From Actinomadura rubteroloni (GTDB taxonomy: Bacteria > Actinomycetota > Actinomycetes > Streptosporangiales > Streptosporangiaceae), in the NCBI RefSeq assembly GCF_002911665.1, contig NZ_MTBP01000001.1, forward strand, positions 1,736,001 to 1,800,000: a DNA stretch of 64,000 nt. The letters run 5' to 3'. The position numbers were made by a program, and so were the translations under genes. The notes below the pieces were generated by a model. The model did no database searches. It was given only the letters and a program-made list of their open reading frames with translations, and was not told where the DNA came from. Positions 36,311 to 45,084 of the stretch are shown one piece after another (the stretch's first letter is position 1; every line of letters starts with the position of its first letter).

Positions 36311-37704
36311 CACGGGCTTCCGGCCAGCGGGAACGGCAGGCGCTGCGCGGCGGCGGGCGCCAGGCCGAGGGACGCGCCGAGCCGTTGGACGTCCACCGCC
36401 GCGAGATCGGCCGGGGCTCCGTCCGACAGCCGCAGCCACACGTCCGAGGCGTGCCCCGGACGGTCGTGGATCGCGCCGAGCGCCGTCCCCGGCCGGTCCG
36501 CCAGCACGTCCACCGCCGCCGCCCAGTCGTGGCGGACGGGACACGGCAGGATTTCCGACGGGTGCACGCGCGGCGGGAACGCGGGACGTCCGCCTATTGC
36601 GAGCAGCGCCGTCCGCGCGCCCGGTTCCGGCGGGCCGAGCCGCGCGGCGACCTCGGCGAGCACGCACTCCAGCGCCGCCGCGCGCGGGTAGCCGGTCCGG
36701 GTCGTGCCCGTCAGGCGCTCCAGCTCGTCCAGCGCTTCGTCCGCCGTGCCCGCCCACAGGCGGATCTCGACCGGCGCGTCCGCCGCGCGGCGCTCGAACG
36801 CGTGCGGCCCGTACGCCAGCAGCGACACGCGCAGCCGGTCGCGCAGCTCGCCCGCCGCGTGCGCGACCGTCTGCCCGGCCCGCGCCAGCCGCTCGGCGAC
36901 CCGCTCCGGCGGGCCCGAGACCTCGACGGCGCAGACCAGGTGCGCGGCGGTCACCGGCGGCGGCAGCTTGGCCGGGATCGCTTTGATCAGGTCGGCCCAC
37001 GTCCGGTCGTCGGCGACGGGCTCGGCGGGCAGGCCGTGGAACCGCACCCGTCCCGGGCCGCCCAGTTCGGCGGTGACCGTGTAGCGGCCCGGTGGGACGC
37101 GCATCGTCCGCCGCGTGACGAGCGCGTACCGACGCTCCTGCGCGGACGACACCACCGCGAACACCGTCCCGCGCTCGTCGGCCGCCTCGCACTCCACCGC
37201 GACCGGCGCCCGCTCCCCGCGCCGCGCGCCCATCGGGAACAGCAGCCGGCACGCCAGCTCCAGCCGTCCGTCGTCCTGGCGCTGGAGCGTGACGAGGTCG
37301 TACCAGCGGTTCAGCGGCGCGTCGGCGACCACCTCGGCGAGCAGCTCGCCGAGCCTCAGATCGCAGGTCAGAGCGGTCGCGTCCGGGTGCGCGCGGCGCA
37401 GCGCGTCGAGCGCGGCCGTGTTGTGCGGGCCGTCGGGGAAGGTGTTGACGAGCAGCAGCCGCGCCGGGCCGTCGGTCTGGACGGCGCGTTCCAGCGCCCG
37501 CGCCGGCGGGACCGGGCCGTTCAGCAGCTCGTCCCACGGCAGCACCGGACGGGACCGGCCGCGCGGCGTGCCCGCCGCGTCCCGGCGCAGGTCCCACAGG
37601 ACGAGCCCCTCGGCGGCGAGGTCCGCGACGAGCAGCGCGTTCCGCTCGGTCAGGTCCGCCACGGCCCCGGCGGCGGCCTTGCGGACCTCGTCGGGTTCAC
37701 TCAA
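36310..37704 (-). CDS. Stand-alone homologue of the SAV_2336-protein C-terminal half
   Basis: A 464-aa protein, first gene of the GTPase operon. It is clearly homologous to residues about 550-1032 of the protein at 15272-18370. Shared features in the same order are VLWDLRRDAAGTPRG (versus AAHGVRRDAAGTPRH), PPGRYTVTAEL, HLVCAVEVSGP (residue about 255), VSLLAYGPHAFER, ILPCPVRHDW, LGAIHD and the end LPFPL. The vWA-like and SAV_2336-N parts are absent. I chose TTG 37704 because GGGGAGG lies 10 nt upstream; ATG 37734 is the alternative. It probably plays an adaptor role common to both NTPase modules. No enzymatic motif is recognised. Confidence 0.75.
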   Translation of the reverse strand: MSEPDEVRKAAAGAVADLTERNALLVADLAAEGLVLWDLRRDAAGTPRGRSRPVLPWDELLNGPVPPARALERAVQTDGPARLLLVNTFPDGPHNTAALDALRRAHPDATALTCDLRLGELLAEVVADAPLNRWYDLVTLQRQDDGRLELACRLLFPMGARRGERAPVAVECEAADERGTVFAVVSSAQERRYALVTRRTMRVPPGRYTVTAELGGPGRVRFHGLPAEPVADDRTWADLIKAIPAKLPPPVTAAHLVCAVEVSGPPERVAERLARAGQTVAHAAGELRDRLRVSLLAYGPHAFERRAADAPVEIRLWAGTADEALDELERLTGTTRTGYPRAAALECVLAEVAARLGPPEPGARTALLAIGGRPAFPPRVHPSEILPCPVRHDWAAAVDVLADRPGTALGAIHDRPGHASDVWLRLSDGAPADLAAVDVQRLGASLGLAPAAAQRLPFPLAGSP

Positions 37705-37930
37705 CGACGGCCGACCTCCCCGGCTGTGGATCATTCCGATGCGACGCCAAACCCGGCCGGCTCCTTCCCGCGATTATCGTCCGCGGCGTCCGGGGCAAGC
37801 GCAGTGAATGACCGGACATGGCCATCTTCCCGACCGGTCCGCAACCGATCGGGTGGCTCCCACGCCCCCGCCGACTAGGCTGGAGATCCATGCGCCGCCC
37901 TGGCCCCGAACCGGCTTCTAGGGGGAATGA

Positions 37931-39361
37931 ATGAAGGGCTTGCTGATCAGCCTTTCCGGGGCTCGGCCGGAGATCCTCGACAAGTGCCCCACCGAACGCG
38001 GGAAATTCGAGGGCATCGGCGGCGCGGTCCTCATCACCAGCGGGCTCGCGGCGCTCTCGATGTGGTTCGCGCTGTCCACGGCCGTCGGCGTGAACCCCGT
38101 CCTCGCCGTCGTTCCGGCCGTCCTGTGGGGCCTCGCGATCCTCACGCTCGACCGGTGGCTCGTCACGTCGATGCCCGCCGACGGCGCCCGCCGGTGGCGG
38201 TTCGCGCTCCCGCGCGTCGCGATGGCGCTCCTGCTCGGATTCGTGGTCTCGACGCCGCTCGTCCTGCAGATCTTCCACTCCGAGATCGACGCGCAGATCA
38301 CCGAGATCAAACAGCACCGCGCCGACGACTTTCTGCGGCGGCAGCAGAACGGCGTCCTCGGAAAACAGATCGCGAGTTTGCGCACCCAGGTCGCGGCACA
38401 GCAGAAAGTGATCGACTCGGGCGGCGACATCGCTCTGGACCCGGCCACCGATCCGCGCGTGAAGTCGCTGACCGCGGAACGCGACAAGGCGCAGCAGGAC
38501 GCGACCGCGCGGTACAAGGAATGGCAGTGCCAGCTCTACGGCGGCCCGAATTGCCCGCGCAAGGGCGATGGGCCGCTCGCACAGGCCAGCAAACGCGCCT
38601 ATGACAGCGCGCAGGCGACCGTCAACGACCTCAACGACCAGATCGACCAGCGCAAACGCCAGTTGTCGGCCAGTGACGACTCGTCCAAGCGGTTCCGCGT
38701 CGAGCAGGCCCGCGAGGCCCTGCCGCAACTGAAGCAGCAACTCGGCACCGCGCAGCGGCGGCAGGCCGACCTCCAGCGCGCCTTCGACGCCGAGAACAAG
38801 GCCGACGGCGGGCTGCTCATCCGGCTCCAGGCGCTCAACGAGGCGTCCGGCGAGGACTTCACGCTCAATTCCGCGCGGTTCCTGCTGTTCCTGCTGTTCC
38901 TGCTCATCGAGTGCCTGCCGGTGACCGTCAAGCTGATGCAGAAGCCCGGCAACTACGAACGGATCCTCGCCATCGCCGCGCGCCGCGAGTACCGCGACGC
39001 CCGCGACAGCCTCAATCCGGTGCCGGGGCCGCGCGAGGAGTCCGCCGGGACGGTCCGCGACATCTGGCTGCGCGGCCGCACGGAACCGCCCGCCGAACCC
39101 GCGTCCGAACCGCCGGCCGAGCGACGTCCGACGAGCGTCCAGGAGATCTGGGGCCGCACCGGGCCGGCCGCGCCCGAGCCCGGCGAGCCCGGCCCGGTGA
39201 ACGGCGCGACGCGCTACGACCGTCCGGCCGAGACCGACGACCACCTGTCCCCGGACGACACGGCGCTGCGCGAGATGGACGACCCCGACGACGTTCTCGC
39301 GGGGGACGGGCCCGAAACGTCCGGGCGCGTCCAGCTCTACCCCGAGAACGACGACTACTGA
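37931..39361 (+). CDS. DUF4407 membrane coiled-coil protein
   Basis: A 476-aa membrane protein of the DUF4407 type. Three N-terminal helices (about residues 30-112: GAVLITSGLAALSMWFAL, PVLAVVPAVLWGLAILTL, ALPRVAMALLLGFVVSTPLV) are followed by about 190 residues of heptad-rich coiled coil (LGKQIASLRTQVAAQQKVI, QATVNDLNDQIDQRKRQL). A fourth helix at about 300-322 (FLLFLLFLLIECLPVTVKLM) and an acidic/Pro-rich cytosolic tail with repeated IW(L/G)R motifs complete it. ATG 37931 has AGGGGG upstream. It is divergent from the GTPase operon and 10 nt ahead of a kinase, so it is a likely scaffold or phosphorylation target. Confidence 0.85.
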   Translation: MKGLLISLSGARPEILDKCPTERGKFEGIGGAVLITSGLAALSMWFALSTAVGVNPVLAVVPAVLWGLAILTLDRWLVTSMPADGARRWRFALPRVAMALLLGFVVSTPLVLQIFHSEIDAQITEIKQHRADDFLRRQQNGVLGKQIASLRTQVAAQQKVIDSGGDIALDPATDPRVKSLTAERDKAQQDATARYKEWQCQLYGGPNCPRKGDGPLAQASKRAYDSAQATVNDLNDQIDQRKRQLSASDDSSKRFRVEQAREALPQLKQQLGTAQRRQADLQRAFDAENKADGGLLIRLQALNEASGEDFTLNSARFLLFLLFLLIECLPVTVKLMQKPGNYERILAIAARREYRDARDSLNPVPGPREESAGTVRDIWLRGRTEPPAEPASEPPAERRPTSVQEIWGRTGPAAPEPGEPGPVNGATRYDRPAETDDHLSPDDTALREMDDPDDVLAGDGPETSGRVQLYPENDDY

Positions 39362-39371
39362 GCGCCGGCCC

Positions 39372-41321
39372 GTGGCGGAGCGCGAACGCGTCCTCGGCGG
39401 CCGGTACCGGCTGCTGCGCCCGCTCGGCACCGGCGGCATGGGCAGCGTCTGGTCCGCCGAGGACCTGGTGCTCGGCCGGACGGTCGCCCTCAAAGAACTC
39501 GCCCACCACCTGAACGGCGGCCGGGACCTGGAGGCGCGCCGCGCCCGCGCCCTGCGCGAGGCCCGCGCCCTCGCCCAGGCGGTGGACCCGGCGATCGTCC
39601 AGATCTACGACGTCCTGGTCGAACGCGGGGACCCGTGGCTCGTCATGCAGTACATCCCCGGCCCGTCCCTGGCCGACCTGGTCGCGTCCGGCCCACCCGA
39701 CGAACGCACCGTGGCGCGCATCGGCCTCCGCGTCCTCCGCGCCCTCCGCGCAGCCCACGCCGCGAACGTCCTGCACCGCGACGTGAAGCCCGCCAACATC
39801 CTCCTGGACGACACGGGCCGCGCCTACCTGGTCGACTTCGGCATAGCCCGCATCACCGGCGCAACAGCCCTGACGGCCGACAACACCGTCCTCGGCACCC
39901 TGGAGTTCATGGCCCCCGAACGCATCCGGGGCGACGCGATAGGCCCGCCCTCAGACCTATGGTCACTGGGCGTAACCCTCTACTTCGCCCTAGAAGGCCG
40001 CTCCCCGTTCCGAGCCTCGAACGACACGGCCGCCGCGACCATCTGGGCGATCATGAACTCCCCGGCCCCCCGCCCCGCCACCCCCGGCCCCCTCGCCGAA
40101 GCCGTGACCCGCCTCCTGGAAAAAGACCCGACCCACCGCATGCGCGCAGAACACCTCGAACGCGCCCTAAGAGAAACCCTGACCCCCCACCGTCCCCCCA
40201 CCCCGAACAGAGCCGACGAACCCCGCGCGGATGACCACGCCGCGCCGGCCCCTCCCGAGACCCCGCGCCCCAAGGCACGCCGCGACCGTGGCCCCGCCCT
40301 CGACCCCCGCGCCGAACCCCGCGCGGACGACCGCGCCACGCCGGACTCTTTCAAGGCCGGGCGGCCAGAACAGCGCGGCGACCGCCGCCCCGCGCCCCGC
40401 GAGCGCGGCGAGCGCCGCGACCGCGACGCGGGCGACCCGGACGGGGCGGGGCGCCCGGGGTTGCGTGATGTCCGTCGGCCTGCGCCGGGTGGTGAGTCGC
40501 GTGCGGACGACTTCACTGCGCCTGATCCGTACGCGGGTGAGCGTTCGGAGGGGCGTGGTGAGCGGGGACGCTCGCGTGGCGAGGCGCGTGGGGACGGTCG
40601 TGGCGCGTCCGGTCCGTTTGCGGACGGGCGTTCGGAGCGGCGTGGGGCGGGGCGGCGCGGGCGGAGTGGGGGGCGCGGGGGCGGGCCGAGCGGGCGTGTT
40701 CCTTCGGGGGAGGCGCGTGGGGGTGAGCCTGTGCCGGCGGCGCGGGTCGCGCCCGGGTTGGCCAGGCAGGTGCGGGAGTTGTCCGCCGAGCGGGCGGCGG
40801 AACTGCTCGCCGGGTACGCGCCCGCGGACGTGCGGGACGTTCTCGCCGAGTTGGGCCGGGCGGCGGGCCCGATCCTGCTGGTGATGCCGCGCGAGGCTGC
40901 GGCGCAGGTCGTCGCGTCGGCGCGCGCCCGGTCCGCCGCCGCGTTCCTCGACGTGATGGCGGTGGCGCCGCACCGGGCGGCGCCGGTCGTCCAGATCCTG
41001 TCCACGACGATGGCGGCGCGGGCCTTCGGCTACATGAGCACCCCGGGGGCCATCGCCCTCATCGCCGCTCTCCCGGCCCGCGACGCGGCCCGCGTCCTCG
41101 CGGCGACCGACCTGCGTGCCGCAGCGGGCGTCCTGGCCGCGCTCCCGCCCGAGACGGCCGCCCCGCTGGTGGACGCGCTTCCGGTCCGCCGGGCCTGCGA
41201 CGTTCTCGGCTACGTCCCGCCCGCGACGGTCGCCGCGCTCCTGCGCGCCGCCTCGCATCCGGACCTCTTGCTCAGCGAGCTCAGCGGCCCCGTGCGCACT
41301 CAGGTCCTCCGCCATCTTTGA
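39372..41321 (+). CDS. Soluble Ser/Thr protein kinase with MgtE-N/FliG-like C-terminal domain
   Basis: A 649-aa kinase. The kinase domain (1 to about 270) has GTGGMGSVW, Lys41 in VALKEL, HRDVKPANILL (Asp137), DFG at 155-157 and MAPERIRG. A 200-residue low-complexity linker follows, rich in Arg, Pro, Gly and Asp, with repeated EPRADD/ESRADD segments. The last 190 residues are superhelical repeats (VRELSAERAAELLAGYAPAD, VRDVLAELG, AARVLAATDLRAAAGVLAAL) resembling the MgtE N-domain or FliG-like modules. No membrane helix is seen. It is 10 nt after the DUF4407 gene, which may therefore be its partner. The architecture is unusual for a bacterial STPK. Confidence 0.85.
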   Translation: MAERERVLGGRYRLLRPLGTGGMGSVWSAEDLVLGRTVALKELAHHLNGGRDLEARRARALREARALAQAVDPAIVQIYDVLVERGDPWLVMQYIPGPSLADLVASGPPDERTVARIGLRVLRALRAAHAANVLHRDVKPANILLDDTGRAYLVDFGIARITGATALTADNTVLGTLEFMAPERIRGDAIGPPSDLWSLGVTLYFALEGRSPFRASNDTAAATIWAIMNSPAPRPATPGPLAEAVTRLLEKDPTHRMRAEHLERALRETLTPHRPPTPNRADEPRADDHAAPAPPETPRPKARRDRGPALDPRAEPRADDRATPDSFKAGRPEQRGDRRPAPRERGERRDRDAGDPDGAGRPGLRDVRRPAPGGESRADDFTAPDPYAGERSEGRGERGRSRGEARGDGRGASGPFADGRSERRGAGRRGRSGGRGGGPSGRVPSGEARGGEPVPAARVAPGLARQVRELSAERAAELLAGYAPADVRDVLAELGRAAGPILLVMPREAAAQVVASARARSAAAFLDVMAVAPHRAAPVVQILSTTMAARAFGYMSTPGAIALIAALPARDAARVLAATDLRAAAGVLAALPPETAAPLVDALPVRRACDVLGYVPPATVAALLRAASHPDLLLSELSGPVRTQVLRHL

Positions 41322-41374
41322 CAGAGGTCTTTCCGTCCGCGCGCCGTCCGCGCGCCGTCCGGTGGCGGTGAGGG

Positions 41375-42172
41375 TCAGGGTTTGCGGGCTACGCCGCACC
41401 AGTACCAGGTGGGGAGGTCGTTGCGGGTGCGGGAATCGGGGCGCCAGTCGGTCAGGCGGACGACTCCCGGGTCCACCAGGTCGAAGCCTTCGAAGAAGCG
41501 GGTGATGGCGTCGCGGTCGCGGAGGGTCATGCCGGTGTTGGCGCGGCGGTAGACGCGGGCGCCGGCGGTCGCGGCGGCGCCGTGGTCGGCGGCGGTGATG
41601 TGGGAGATCGCCAGGTGGCTGCCGGACGGGAGGGCGTCGCGGAACCCGGCCACGGCGGCCCAGGGGTCTTCCTCGTCGTCCAGGCAGTGCAGGACCGAGA
41701 TGAGCAGCAGGGCCACCGGTTCGTCCAGGTCCAGGACGGCGCGCAGGTCCGGGTCGGCCAGGAGCGCGGACGGGTCGCGCAGGTCGCCCGGGACGACGAC
41801 CGTTCCGGGGGTCGTGCCGAGGAGGGCGCGGCCGTGGGTGAGGACGATCGGGTCGTTGTCGGCGTAGACGACGCGCGCGTCCTCGGTCTCCCGGCGCGCC
41901 ACCTCGTGGACGTTGCCCTGCGTGGGCAGGCCCGCGCCCACGTCGAGGAACTGGCGGACGCCCGCGTCCCTTGCCAGGTACCGGACGACCCGGCCCAGGA
42001 ACGCGCGGTTCTCCCGGGCCAGCGCGGGTGCCTGCGGGGCGCTTTTCAACACCTCGGCGGCGGCCGCGCGGTCGGCCTCGTAGTTGTCCTTGCCGCCCAG
42101 GTAATAGTCGTACATGCGGGCCACGTTGGGTGTGGTGACGTCGATGCCGCCGGGAACCGGTCGTTCGTCCAC
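41375..42172 (-). CDS. DUF574 SAM-dependent methyltransferase
   Basis: A 265-aa stand-alone DUF574/Methyltransf_19 enzyme: [74 protein letters not shown] and RLTDWRPDS. It is a paralogue of the methyltransferase half of the fusion at 7184-8542 but lacks the SARP-like N-terminus. GTG 42172 is supported by GGAGGGGAAGA immediately upstream; the frame is open further to 42415 but that part is Pro/Arg-rich noise. Convergent with the kinase gene. The natural substrate of this abundant actinomycete family is not known to me. Confidence 0.9.
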   Translation of the reverse strand: MDERPVPGGIDVTTPNVARMYDYYLGGKDNYEADRAAAAEVLKSAPQAPALARENRAFLGRVVRYLARDAGVRQFLDVGAGLPTQGNVHEVARRETEDARVVYADNDPIVLTHGRALLGTTPGTVVVPGDLRDPSALLADPDLRAVLDLDEPVALLLISVLHCLDDEEDPWAAVAGFRDALPSGSHLAISHITAADHGAAATAGARVYRRANTGMTLRDRDAITRFFEGFDLVDPGVVRLTDWRPDSRTRNDLPTWYWCGVARKP

Positions 42173-42288
42173 GGTCTTCCCCTCCGCCGGGTTTTCATGA
42201 TCATAGGGCGGCCGCGACGCTGGGCGGGGGCGTTTTGGGAGACCGCCTCCGCCGGGTAGGACCCCTGGGACGTGGAAAGGGGCGTGCG

Positions 42289-43308
42289 ATGGCCGCGACG
42301 ATGCGGGCGTGGGAGGTGGCGGCGCCCGCGCCGATCGAGGACGGGCCGTTGCGCCTGGTGGAACGGCCGGTTCCCGAGCCCGGTGCCGGGGAGTTGCTCG
42401 TCCATGTCCGGACATGTGGAGTGTGCCGCACGGACCTGCACGTCGCCGAGGGCGATCTGCCCGTCCATCGGACGCACGTCGTGCCGGGGCACGAAGTCGT
42501 CGGGGAGGTCGCGGCGCTCGGCGCGGGGGCGGAAGGCTTCGCGGTCGGCGATCGGGTCGGCGTCGCCTGGCTGCGGCACACCGACGGGACGTGCAAGTTC
42601 TGCCGACGCGGCGCGGAGAACCTGTGCCCGGACTCGCGCTACACCGGCTGGGACGCCGACGGTGGGTATGCCGAGTACACGACCGTCCCGGCCGCGTTCG
42701 CCTACCGGCTGCCGCCGGGGGTCGGGGACGTGGCGTTCGCGCCGCTGCTGTGCGCCGGGATCATCGGCCATCACGCGTTGCGCCGTGCGGCGGTGCCGCC
42801 GGGCGGACGGCTCGGGATCTACGGGTTCGGCGGCAGCGCCCATCTGTGCGCGCAGGTCGCGCTCGCGCAGGGGACGACCGTCCACGTCCTGACGCGCGGG
42901 GAGGAGGCGCGGCGGCTGGCGCTCGATCTCGGCGCCGCGTCCGCCGCCGGGCCCGCCGACGCGCCGCCCGAGCCGCTGGACGGCGCGATCCTGTTCGCGC
43001 CCGCCGGGGACCTCGTGCCGGTCGCGTTGCGCGCTTTGGACCGGGGCGGTGTGCTCGCGGTCGCGGGCATCCACCTCAGCGACACGCCGCCGCTCGTGTA
43101 CGAGCGCGAGCTGTTCTACGAGCGGGAGTTGCGCAGCGTCACGTCCAACACCCGCGCGGACGGCCGCGAGTTCCTCGACCTGGCGGCGAGGCACGGCGTC
43201 CGCGCGACGACCACCGAGTATCCGCTGTCGCGTGCGCCGGACGCCCTCAACGATCTCAAGGCGGGCCGTTTTCCCGGCGCGGCCGTCCTCGTCAACGACT
43301 TCTCCTGA
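42289..43308 (+). CDS. Zinc-dependent alcohol dehydrogenase (AdhA-like)
   Basis: A 339-aa zinc alcohol dehydrogenase. The catalytic zinc ligands are visible in [16 protein letters not shown] and [11 protein letters not shown], and the nucleotide fold has [15 protein letters not shown]. The structural-zinc loop reads [18 protein letters not shown]: three of four expected cysteines, with the first replaced by Asp. It fits the family whose members oxidise alcohols or reduce aldehydes with NAD(P). ATG 42289 with GGAAAGGGG upstream is the start. It is divergent from the methyltransferase, sharing a roughly 115-nt intergenic region. Confidence 0.9.
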   Translation: MAATMRAWEVAAPAPIEDGPLRLVERPVPEPGAGELLVHVRTCGVCRTDLHVAEGDLPVHRTHVVPGHEVVGEVAALGAGAEGFAVGDRVGVAWLRHTDGTCKFCRRGAENLCPDSRYTGWDADGGYAEYTTVPAAFAYRLPPGVGDVAFAPLLCAGIIGHHALRRAAVPPGGRLGIYGFGGSAHLCAQVALAQGTTVHVLTRGEEARRLALDLGAASAAGPADAPPEPLDGAILFAPAGDLVPVALRALDRGGVLAVAGIHLSDTPPLVYERELFYERELRSVTSNTRADGREFLDLAARHGVRATTTEYPLSRAPDALNDLKAGRFPGAAVLVNDFS

Positions 43309-43331
43309 CGCCGCCCGTCCGGTGGCGGGCG

Positions 43332-44867
43332 TCACGGGCGCGTGCACGTGATGTCCGTCCGGGGGAGGGAGCCGCCGAGGAGGTGGGCGTTGACGGCGTC
43401 GTCGACGCACGGCGTGCCGTCGAAGAGGTAGACGCCGTGGCGGAACGCGTGCGCCAGCGTGATCATCCGGGAGCCGGGCATCGCGCGGCGCAGAGCGAGC
43501 TGGCCGGGACGCGGCGCCACCGGGTCCCCCTCGGCGCCGACGATCAGGGCGGGACGGCCGGTGGTGACCCGGGTGGGCGGTTCGGCCGGACGGGACGGCC
43601 AGAACGCGCACGGCGTGATGTCCCGGGCCAGCGGCCCGTAGAGCGGCTCGGCGGCGCGGTGCCGCCGGATGTCCCGGTAGTAGGCGGCCGGGTCGGGCGG
43701 CGCCGCGCGGTCGGCGCACTGGTTCGCGGTCAGCGCGGCGAAGCCGAACGCGGGCATGACCTCGTCGCTCTCGTAGAGCGACAGTTTCGCCTCCAGGTCG
43801 GGCGTCGGGGCCGCCGGGGCGCCGCGCGCCGCGTCGGCCAGGACGCGGACCTGCGCGCTGAACTCCGCGTACGCCGCATCGGTGTCCGCCACGGTGAGCA
43901 GCAGGCCCGGGACCGTCGCCGCGTCCACCCGGTGGCGTCCGACCTGGAGCGGACGCCGCGCGGCGGCCCGGTCGATGCGGTCGATCACCGAGAGGACCCG
44001 CGCGGGCGTCGTGCCGAGCGCGTACCGGTCGTCGCGGCGTGCCGCCCAGGCCGCCCAGTCGCGCAGCGCGGCGGCGTCGGCCGGGGCGGTCTCCCGGGTG
44101 ACGGACGGCCCGTAGGCGCCGGGGTCGAGCGCGCTGTCGAGGACGAGACGACCGACGCGCCCGGGGAACATCTGCGCGTACACCGCGCCGAGGTAGCTGC
44201 CGTACGACCAGCCGAGATAGGAGATCGTCCGCTCGCCGAGCGCGGCGCGGACGGCGTCCATGTCGCGGGCGATCTCGCGGGTGGACGCGTGCGGCAGGAC
44301 GTCCCGGTGCCCCGCGCAGCGGCTGGCCAGGTCGCGCGCGGTCGCCGTGCTGCGCGCGAACGCGGCGCGGTCCGGGCTCGCGAGCTGCGCGTGGCGCAGG
44401 TAGAGGCCGGTGGGCCAGCCGCAGGTCAGCGGCGTGCTCGCGCCGAAGAAGCGCGGGTCGATCCCGACCAGGTCGTAGCGGGCCGCGACGGCGGGGGCCC
44501 CGTGCTCGGCGGCCGGCGGAAGGCCCGCGGCCATCAGGACGACGCCGTCGCGCGACGGGCCGGGGCCGCCCGTGTTGACCACCAGCGTTCCGAGGCGGCG
44601 CGCGGTGTCGGTGGCGGGACGGCGCGCCACGGCCACGGTGATCCTCGGCCCGTCCGGCCGGGCGTGGTCGAGCGGGACGGAGAGTTCCCCGCACCGCGCG
44701 CCCACCGCCGCGAGCTGCGCGCCCGTCTCGTCGTCGGGACCGGCGCGGCAGTCGTGCCAGGCGATCGGCCGGGGCGCCGCGGCCACCGGAGCGGCCCCGG
44801 CGAGCACGGCGACGACCACCGACGCGCCGACACGACCGGGACGGAACGCGCGGACGAACCAGACCAT
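43332..44867 (-). CDS. Secreted TAP-type alpha/beta-hydrolase (tripeptidyl aminopeptidase-like)
   Basis: A 511-aa exported peptidase-like hydrolase. A signal peptide runs over the first 30 residues (VGASVVVAVLAGAAPVAAA). The oxyanion motif NTGGPGPS is a TAP/SlpD hallmark, the nucleophile is Ser221 in GWSYGSYLGA, with Asp in GAEGDPVAP and His in HAFRHGVY. The C-terminal TAP-C-like segment contains paired Cys. Family enzymes remove N-terminal tripeptides or act as proline iminopeptidases outside the cell. It is on its own on the minus strand, with 217 nt between its start and the sigma-factor stop. Confidence 0.9.
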   Translation of the reverse strand: MVWFVRAFRPGRVGASVVVAVLAGAAPVAAAPRPIAWHDCRAGPDDETGAQLAAVGARCGELSVPLDHARPDGPRITVAVARRPATDTARRLGTLVVNTGGPGPSRDGVVLMAAGLPPAAEHGAPAVAARYDLVGIDPRFFGASTPLTCGWPTGLYLRHAQLASPDRAAFARSTATARDLASRCAGHRDVLPHASTREIARDMDAVRAALGERTISYLGWSYGSYLGAVYAQMFPGRVGRLVLDSALDPGAYGPSVTRETAPADAAALRDWAAWAARRDDRYALGTTPARVLSVIDRIDRAAARRPLQVGRHRVDAATVPGLLLTVADTDAAYAEFSAQVRVLADAARGAPAAPTPDLEAKLSLYESDEVMPAFGFAALTANQCADRAAPPDPAAYYRDIRRHRAAEPLYGPLARDITPCAFWPSRPAEPPTRVTTGRPALIVGAEGDPVAPRPGQLALRRAMPGSRMITLAHAFRHGVYLFDGTPCVDDAVNAHLLGGSLPRTDITCTRP

Positions 44868-45084
44868 GACCGACCAACTCCCACGACGACGGACGCGGCG
44901 CCCCCGACGAGCGCCGCCCTGACATCACGGAACGCTAATCGGCGCTCACGCCCCGCCACATCGACCGAGAGGCACAGAGTCCGTCATCCGAACGACGTCA
45001 TTTCCGCCGCCGGATCGTCCGCCTTGAGTCGGTCCCCGGGTACGACGAAAGGTTGACCGCTCAGACGCGTCGGCGGAAACCCGA

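Noticed and set aside
36310..37704. A vWA protein beside the GTPase
   Set aside because: The homologous part corresponds to the C-terminal half of the SAV_2336 protein, downstream of its vWA-like region; no MIDAS is visible.
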